DNA of 10,938 nucleotides. It comes from Cloacimonetes bacterium TCS62 (GTDB lineage: Bacteria > Cloacimonadota > Cloacimonadia > Cloacimonadales > TCS61). The stretch is from positions 1 through 10,938 of the forward strand of contig LSCM01000026.1 in assembly GCA_001577185.1 (NCBI GenBank), in the 5' to 3' direction. Shown here piece by piece: positions 7,308 through 10,938 of the stretch. Positions within the stretch are counted from its first letter, which is position 1, and each line of letters starts with the position of its first letter. Made by a program: the position numbers and the translations under genes. The notes under the pieces were generated by a model. That model did not search any database, was not told where the DNA came from, and saw only the letters and a list, made by a program, of their open reading frames with translations.

Positions 7308-8210
7308 TCAAAGAACTTTTGCGATCTTACAAGCTAGTTTTACGTTATTCTCAACTAGTTTTATATTAGTCTTTAATGAATCTCCATCGCTTAATTCTAC
7401 AATTTTGGCTAATAAGAATGGCGTAAGTTTTTTACCTTTTATTCCTTTTTGTTTTGCATCATCTAAAGCAATTTTGATGATCTTATTCATCTTTTCAATT
7501 GTGATTTCATCTTTGCGAGGTATTGGATTAGCAATTAACATACCCTGCTTTAAACCAAGCTCCAAATTTTTTTTATAAATTGCAGCAATTGCTTCTACTG
7601 AATTGATCTGTTCTACTGATAGATCTGAGGTTGATGAATAGAATGCGGGGAAAATATCTGTTTTAAAGCTATAAACCGGTACACCATAAGTCTCCAAAAA
7701 TTCTAAAGTTTTAGAAAGATCCAATATAGCTTTTGCACCAGCTGATACAACTATCACCGGATTGCGTGAAAATTCTATTAGATCAGTGGAAATATCATAG
7801 GAATCATTTACACTCCGATGCACACCTCCAATCCCGCCTGTAGCAAAAACTTTGATCCCAGCAAGTCGTGCCGCGATCATAGTTGCTGCTACAGTTGTAG
7901 CACCGACTTTTCCCTCAGCTAAAACTTTACCAAGATCTCTTGATGATACTTTAACAACATTACTACTTTGAGCTAGGATCTTGAGCTCTTCTTCATTTAC
8001 TCCAATTTTTATCTTCCCATTCATCAAACAAACAGTTGCTGGTACTACTCCCATGCTATCAGCTATATTTTCCAATTTTTTAGCAACCTTCAAGTTCTGA
8101 GGATATGGCATTCCGTGCGAAATAATCGTTGATTCTAAGGCAATTACAGGTTTATTATTTTCTAATGCATTAACTACTTTTTTTCCTATCTTAAGAATAT
8201 TACTTGTCAT
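7308..8210 (-). CDS. psuG: Pseudouridine-5'-phosphate glycosidase (PsuG/YeiN family)
   Basis: PsuG reversibly splits the C-glycosidic bond of pseudouridine 5'-phosphate into uracil and ribose 5-phosphate, in salvage of pseudouridine from RNA turnover. The 300-residue length is typical. Diagnostic segments are ALESTIISHGMPYPQN (24-39, Glu26), VVKVSSRDL (85-93, Lys87), GATTVAATM (103-111), FATGGIGGVHR (122-132), DISTDL (139-144), SAGAKAILDLSKTLEFLET (156-174, Lys160), FPAF (187-190) and ANPIP (227-231). Glu26, Lys87, Asp143 and Lys160 correspond by family pattern to the active-site residues of E. coli YeiN. A GAGGG site at 8216-8220 lies five bases before the ATG. The start overlaps the end of rlpA by 11 bases, so psuG is the distal gene of that pair. 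The usual partner kinase psuK is not in this window. Confidence 0.95.
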   Translation of the reverse strand: MTSNILKIGKKVVNALENNKPVIALESTIISHGMPYPQNLKVAKKLENIADSMGVVPATVCLMNGKIKIGVNEEELKILAQSSNVVKVSSRDLGKVLAEGKVGATTVAATMIAARLAGIKVFATGGIGGVHRSVNDSYDISTDLIEFSRNPVIVVSAGAKAILDLSKTLEFLETYGVPVYSFKTDIFPAFYSSTSDLSVEQINSVEAIAAIYKKNLELGLKQGMLIANPIPRKDEITIEKMNKIIKIALDDAKQKGIKGKKLTPFLLAKIVELSDGDSLKTNIKLVENNVKLACKIAKVL

Positions 8211-8643
8211 TTATACCCTCTAAAAATTCAACTTTTAACTTCTTCACACCATATGGTATTAGATCTATCTTTTTCGCTGCAGCATATGATAGATCAAGAT
8301 CCCGTCCTTTTACAAAAGGTCCTCTATCTATCACGCGAACTACAACTGATTTTCCGTTATCCTCGTTCGTAACTTTTAATCGTGTATCGAAAGGCAAAGT
8401 TTTATGCGCGCATGTCATTTTATTCATATCAAATATCTCACCATTTGCAGCAGTCTTTCCATGAAATTTTTTCCCGTAGTAAGAACAGACAAAATATGTA
8501 ACATTTTGATCTCTTTCCACTGTTTTGTAGGAGCTTGTGAATTTCTTAGGAGAACCTAATTTTGATGCACCTTTTGTAACATACAAATTATTTGAAGTGC
8601 AGTTTATTAAAAATAAACAAGATAAAAACAGATATTTTTTCAA
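8200..8643 (-). CDS. rlpA: RlpA-like double-psi beta-barrel lipoprotein, TTG start
   Basis: RlpA proteins are septal lipoproteins; in some bacteria they are lytic transglycosylases acting on denuded glycan strands. The TTG at 8641-8643 is chosen because a perfect AAGGAGG (8650-8656) lies six bases upstream; it gives 147 residues beginning MKKYLFLSCLFLINC. The upstream ATG at 8677-8679 would put cysteine and arginines ahead of the signal peptide and has no such site. Residues 1-14 form a short lipoprotein signal with Cys15 as the likely lipidated residue, although asparagine at -1 is not a standard lipobox. The barrel (about 50-141) has CSYYGKKFHGKTAANGEIFD, AHKTLPF and VRVIDRGPF; Glu69, His80 and Asp106 match the residues needed for lytic activity in Pseudomonas RlpA. 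There is no SPOR domain. The end overlaps psuG by 11 bases. Confidence 0.9.
   Translation of the reverse strand: MKKYLFLSCLFLINCTSNNLYVTKGASKLGSPKKFTSSYKTVERDQNVTYFVCSYYGKKFHGKTAANGEIFDMNKMTCAHKTLPFDTRLKVTNEDNGKSVVVRVIDRGPFVKGRDLDLSYAAAKKIDLIPYGVKKLKVEFLEGINDK
8216..8220 (-). promoter_or_regulatory. Ribosome binding site of psuG inside the rlpA coding end
   Basis: On the minus strand GAGGG stands five bases before the psuG ATG. The site is embedded in the last codons of rlpA, consistent with translational coupling of the overlapping pair. Confidence 0.65.
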
Positions 8644-8649
8644 AATATT

Positions 8650-8656
8650 CCTCCTT
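8650..8656 (-). promoter_or_regulatory. Consensus Shine-Dalgarno site that fixes the rlpA TTG start
   Basis: On the minus strand the bases read AAGGAGG, complementary to the end of 16S rRNA, with a six-base gap to the TTG at 8641-8643. It is the best-matching ribosome site seen in the window and selects the TTG over the more distal in-frame ATG. Confidence 0.85.
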
Positions 8657-8713
8657 CCCAATTTACAAAACCAAATCACAAAATTATTATTTTTTGTCTA
8701 TCGATTTTTACAG

Positions 8714-8742
8714 TTGACAGAATAGTTCTTAAAAAGATTTTA
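8714..8742 (+). promoter_or_regulatory. Candidate promoter for the M20 peptidase gene in the divergent spacer
   Basis: The 119-base spacer between the rlpA and peptidase starts contains TTGACA (8714-8719), a perfect -35 box. The bases 16-18 positions downstream form a weak AT-rich -10 (GATTTT, 8736-8741). The peptidase start codon follows about 20 bases later, behind a GAGGA ribosome site near 8752-8756. No convincing minus-strand promoter for rlpA was found in the same spacer, although one is expected there. Confidence 0.4.
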
Positions 8743-8762
8743 AAAAAAATTGAGGAAATTAA

Positions 8763-9890
8763 ATGAAAAATACAATAATTGAATATTTTGTAGATTTAGT
8801 AAAAATCGATAGTGAATCAAAGAACGAAAAAGAAATTGCCATAAAACTTGCAAAAGATCTTGAAAATCTTGGTGCAAAGATTAAATTCGATAAGGCAAAT
8901 AAGCAAACGAGTGGTAATATTGGTAACTTATACGCATATTTCTCAGGAAATATTGACAAAGCTCCTTTGCTTTTTAATGCTCATATGGATACTGTAACTC
9001 CAGGTAATAGAGTAAAACCTCAAATTTCGGATAAAAAGATAACATCAGATGGAAACACCATACTGGGTTCGGATGACAAATCTGGTATAGCACAGATCAT
9101 ATATGCGATTAAAGATCTAAAAGATAAAAATGAAGATCATGCACCAATCGAAGTATTATTTACAATTTCTGAGGAGATTGGATTATTAGGAGCTAAAAAT
9201 GTTAACTATGCATGGCTTAATTCTAATTTCGGTTTTGCTATGGATGCTCATAATGTAGGTGAAATAACAATCGGAGCTCCTGCCCAGAACAGTATAAAGT
9301 TTATTATTCATGGCCTGGAAGCTCATGCTGGAGTTGCACCTCAAGAAGGAATCAATGCTATAAAAATCGCTGCAGAAGCAATCGCAAAAATGCCAATGGG
9401 AAAAATCGATGATGAGACCACTAGCAATGTGGGAATTATTGAAGGTGGTAAAGCTACAAATATTGTACCCAATAAAGTTGTAATAAAAGCAGAAGCTCGC
9501 AGCCACAATTCAGAGAAGCTGAAAGAGATAACTGATGAAATGACAAATATACTTACTGAACAAACTCATAAGTATAAAGTAAAAGATTTTACTGCAAGTG
9601 TAGATATAGAGATAGAGAAAGAGTATGATTCCTTTCATTTAGAACCAGAAGATAAAATCGTGAAGTTATCTAAAAAAGCCAGTGATAATTGTAACTTGAA
9701 ATTTAGTGCTCAAATAGCTGGTGGTGGAAGTGATGCAAATATTTTTAATGCGAATGGTTTACCTATGGTAATTGCTGGTACTGGTATGAACAAGGTTCAC
9801 ACAGTTAATGAATTTATGAAAATCGAAGATTTACAAAGTGGTAGAGACTGGATAAGAGAAATTATTAAAGAATATTCCAAAAATAGTTAA
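8763..9890 (+). CDS. M20 family metallopeptidase, PepT-like (tripeptidase / exopeptidase)
   Basis: This is a cytoplasmic two-zinc exopeptidase of the M20 family, 375 residues long, most like the PepT-like proteins typified by Bacillus YqjE. Zinc and catalytic residues are visible in order: AHMDTV (His74, Asp76), LGSDDKSG (Asp104), ISEEIGLLGA (catalytic Glu137, metal Glu138), AMDAH (Asp161) and KVHTVNE (His346). The dimerisation or lid domain is inserted at about 175-290, with HGLEAHAGVAPQEG (183-196) at its start, followed by GGGSDANIF (320-328) back in the catalytic domain. The substrate is inferred to be small peptides; a specific peptide cannot be named. It has a GAGGA ribosome site and is separated by 91 bases from dapB, which has its own candidate promoter. 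M20 relatives such as DapE act in the same pathway as dapB, but the DDKSG/SEEIGLLGA pattern points to PepT rather than DapE. Confidence 0.92.
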   Translation: MKNTIIEYFVDLVKIDSESKNEKEIAIKLAKDLENLGAKIKFDKANKQTSGNIGNLYAYFSGNIDKAPLLFNAHMDTVTPGNRVKPQISDKKITSDGNTILGSDDKSGIAQIIYAIKDLKDKNEDHAPIEVLFTISEEIGLLGAKNVNYAWLNSNFGFAMDAHNVGEITIGAPAQNSIKFIIHGLEAHAGVAPQEGINAIKIAAEAIAKMPMGKIDDETTSNVGIIEGGKATNIVPNKVVIKAEARSHNSEKLKEITDEMTNILTEQTHKYKVKDFTASVDIEIEKEYDSFHLEPEDKIVKLSKKASDNCNLKFSAQIAGGGSDANIFNANGLPMVIAGTGMNKVHTVNEFMKIEDLQSGRDWIREIIKEYSKNS

Positions 9891-9920
9891 TTGACTTATA
9901 TCAGAATATTTGGATATCTT
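9891..9920 (+). promoter_or_regulatory. Candidate promoter upstream of dapB
   Basis: TTGACT begins directly after the peptidase stop codon (9891-9896) and is followed after an 18-base spacer by TATCTT (9915-9920). Short overlapping inverted repeats surround the -10 (ATATC at 9899-9903 with GATAT at 9913-9917, and TATCTTGATA at 9915-9924), which could be an operator or chance in AT-rich DNA. The remaining 61 bases before dapB hold only the AAGGA ribosome site at 9971-9975. Confidence 0.4.
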
Positions 9921-9981
9921 GATACAGGTTATTTTAATTATCTAAAGGTTTTAATTCTACAAAACTATAAAAGGATTTAAC

Positions 9982-10722
9982 ATGATCAATATAGCGCTGA
10001 TCGGATACGGACAAATGGGAAGAATGATCGATAATTTAGCTGCTCAAAACGATTGCGAAATTGTAGCAAAAATTGATCCTCAATTAAAAAGCTGTATTAG
10101 TAAAGAAGCACTAGAAGATGCCGATGTTTGTATTGAATTTACCTCACCAGATCAAGTCGTCCACAATGTTAAAAAATTATCTGAATTAAAAAAAAATATT
10201 GTTATTGGAACCACAGGTTGGCAAGATTCAGAAGATAAGGTACAAAAGTTGATCACTAAGAACGATGTTGGATTGGTTTATGGATCGAATTTTTCAATTG
10301 GTATGAATCTGTTTTTTAAAATTATTGAGCAAGCAACTAAGATCATGAATGTTGATGATTATGATCCTTACGGATTGGAAATGCATCATAATAAGAAGAA
10401 GGATAGTCCTTCGGGCACTGCTAAAGTACTTTCAGAAATTATATTAAAGAATATCAATTCAAAAACAACCACTCAGTTTGAAAAACTGGATCGCAAAATT
10501 AGAGACGAAGAATTTCATTTTACCAGCGTGCGAAGTGGTAATATCCCCGGGACTCATCTCATAGGTTTCGATTCAGCTGAAGATATAATTGAATTAAAAC
10601 ACACTGCAAGAAATAGAGAAGGATTGGCTTTAGGTGCAATAAAAGCTGCAAAATGGATCTACCATAAAAAAGGATGTTTTAATTTTAAAAATGTTATTGA
10701 TGATATTCTAATGAATGGATAA
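9982..10722 (+). CDS. dapB: 4-hydroxy-tetrahydrodipicolinate reductase (DapB)
   Basis: DapB reduces 4-hydroxy-tetrahydrodipicolinate to tetrahydrodipicolinate with NAD(P)H, in lysine and meso-diaminopimelate synthesis. The 246-residue protein opens with a Rossmann loop GYGQMGR (8-14), one residue shorter than the GAGGRMGR of E. coli, as is common in FCB-type enzymes. Further motifs are EFTSPDQV (52-59), VIGTTGW (74-80), GSNFSIGMN (101-109) and EMHHNKKKDSPSGTAK (133-148), with His135 and Lys139 at the catalytic positions. The NIPGTHLIGFDSAEDIIELKH segment belongs to the tetramerisation and substrate domain, and ARNREGLALGAIKAAKWI (209-226) is the C-terminal signature. The AAGGA ribosome site is six bases before the ATG. 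dapF follows after 4 bases, so both are in one transcript supplying precursor for peptidoglycan and lysine. Confidence 0.96.
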   Translation: MINIALIGYGQMGRMIDNLAAQNDCEIVAKIDPQLKSCISKEALEDADVCIEFTSPDQVVHNVKKLSELKKNIVIGTTGWQDSEDKVQKLITKNDVGLVYGSNFSIGMNLFFKIIEQATKIMNVDDYDPYGLEMHHNKKKDSPSGTAKVLSEIILKNINSKTTTQFEKLDRKIRDEEFHFTSVRSGNIPGTHLIGFDSAEDIIELKHTARNREGLALGAIKAAKWIYHKKGCFNFKNVIDDILMNG

Positions 10723-10726
10723 ATTT

Positions 10727-10938
10727 ATGAATTTGGAATTCTTTAAAATCCAATCTCAAGGAAATGACTATTTATTTTTTGATCTTCGGAATAAAGCGAT
10801 CCCAGAAGATCTGGGAAAATTATCAAAAAAAATTAGTGATAGACATTTTGGTGTAGGTGCAGATGGGATAGTACTCATCTTGGATGATACAAAAAGTAAT
10901 GCATTCATGCGAATCTTTAATGCTGATGGCTCTGAGGC
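10727..10938 (+). CDS. dapF: Diaminopimelate epimerase (DapF), 3' end outside window
   Basis: DapF interconverts LL- and meso-diaminopimelate using two catalytic cysteines without a cofactor. Seventy complete codons are visible, beginning at the ATG at 10727, the only possible start because the frame has a TGA at 10712-10714. The N-terminal half-domain motifs are FFKIQSQGNDYLFFD (5-19), SDRHFGVGADGIVLI (37-51) and MRIFNADGSE (61-70). The first catalytic cysteine, normally a few residues after NADGSEA, would lie just beyond the edge, so activity cannot be judged. The start lies four bases after the dapB stop with only a weak ribosome site overlapping the end of dapB, which suggests coupled translation. 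Confidence 0.95.
   Translation, partial: MNLEFFKIQSQGNDYLFFDLRNKAIPEDLGKLSKKISDRHFGVGADGIVLILDDTKSNAFMRIFNADGSE

Noticed and set aside
7213..7578. A 121-codon plus-strand open frame
   Set aside because: It lies mostly antisense to the strongly supported psuG, has no ribosome site, and its product resembles no family; it is a shadow of psuG.
8677..8679. ATG as the rlpA start
   Set aside because: The TTG 36 bases downstream has a consensus Shine-Dalgarno at ideal spacing and gives a proper lipoprotein signal, whereas the ATG adds a cysteine- and arginine-containing stretch encoded across that ribosome site.
1..10938. Search for CRISPR arrays, tRNA or rRNA genes, insertion sequences and phage genes
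   Set aside because: No regular direct repeats, tRNA-like cloverleaf, rRNA signature, transposase or integrase motif was seen; all long intervals are explained by core genes.

Overview
The window is AT-rich (about one third G+C by eye), densely coding bacterial DNA. It is Gram-negative by content: it has an Omp85/TamA-like outer-membrane assembly protein and an RlpA lipoprotein. The other genes are anabolic (histidine, isoprenoid, aromatic and diaminopimelate/lysine pathways) plus a flavodoxin/ferredoxin protein typical of anaerobes. The gene set and sequence style would fit an uncultured anaerobic lineage such as Cloacimonadota or a relative of the FCB group. That placement is an impression, not something proven by the sequence.

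Layout. Positions 1-1563 hold the 3' part of a HisC-like aminotransferase and, 20 bases later, an EFR1-type flavodoxin/2x[4Fe-4S] protein. A candidate promoter at about 1595-1624 precedes ispG (MEP pathway, 1642-2691), which is followed after 18 bases by a three-POTRA Omp85 protein (2710-4383). Next comes a NYN ribonuclease-like protein with a C-terminal cold-shock-like domain (4445-5275), set one base ahead of a short Ppx/GppA-family protein with altered active-site motifs (5277-6185). A stand-alone DAHP synthase (6226-7029) ends the first plus-strand block.

Positions 7030-7307 carry no intact gene. The minus strand there shows out-of-frame fragments that read like a decayed small gene. The minus-strand pair psuG (7308-8210) and rlpA (8200-8643) overlap by 11 bases and are transcribed with rlpA first. 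A 119-base divergent spacer with a perfect TTGACA box separates rlpA from a plus-strand M20/PepT-like peptidase (8763-9890). A second promoter-bearing spacer leads into dapB (9982-10722), followed 4 bases later by the start of dapF (10727 to the window edge).

Most of this is ordinary core metabolism and envelope biogenesis. The parts worth a second look are the NYN-CSD protein and its tight coupling to a probably catalytically altered Ppx/GppA homologue, the possible gene remnant at 7049-7254, and an apparent excess of GATC tetramers across the window.
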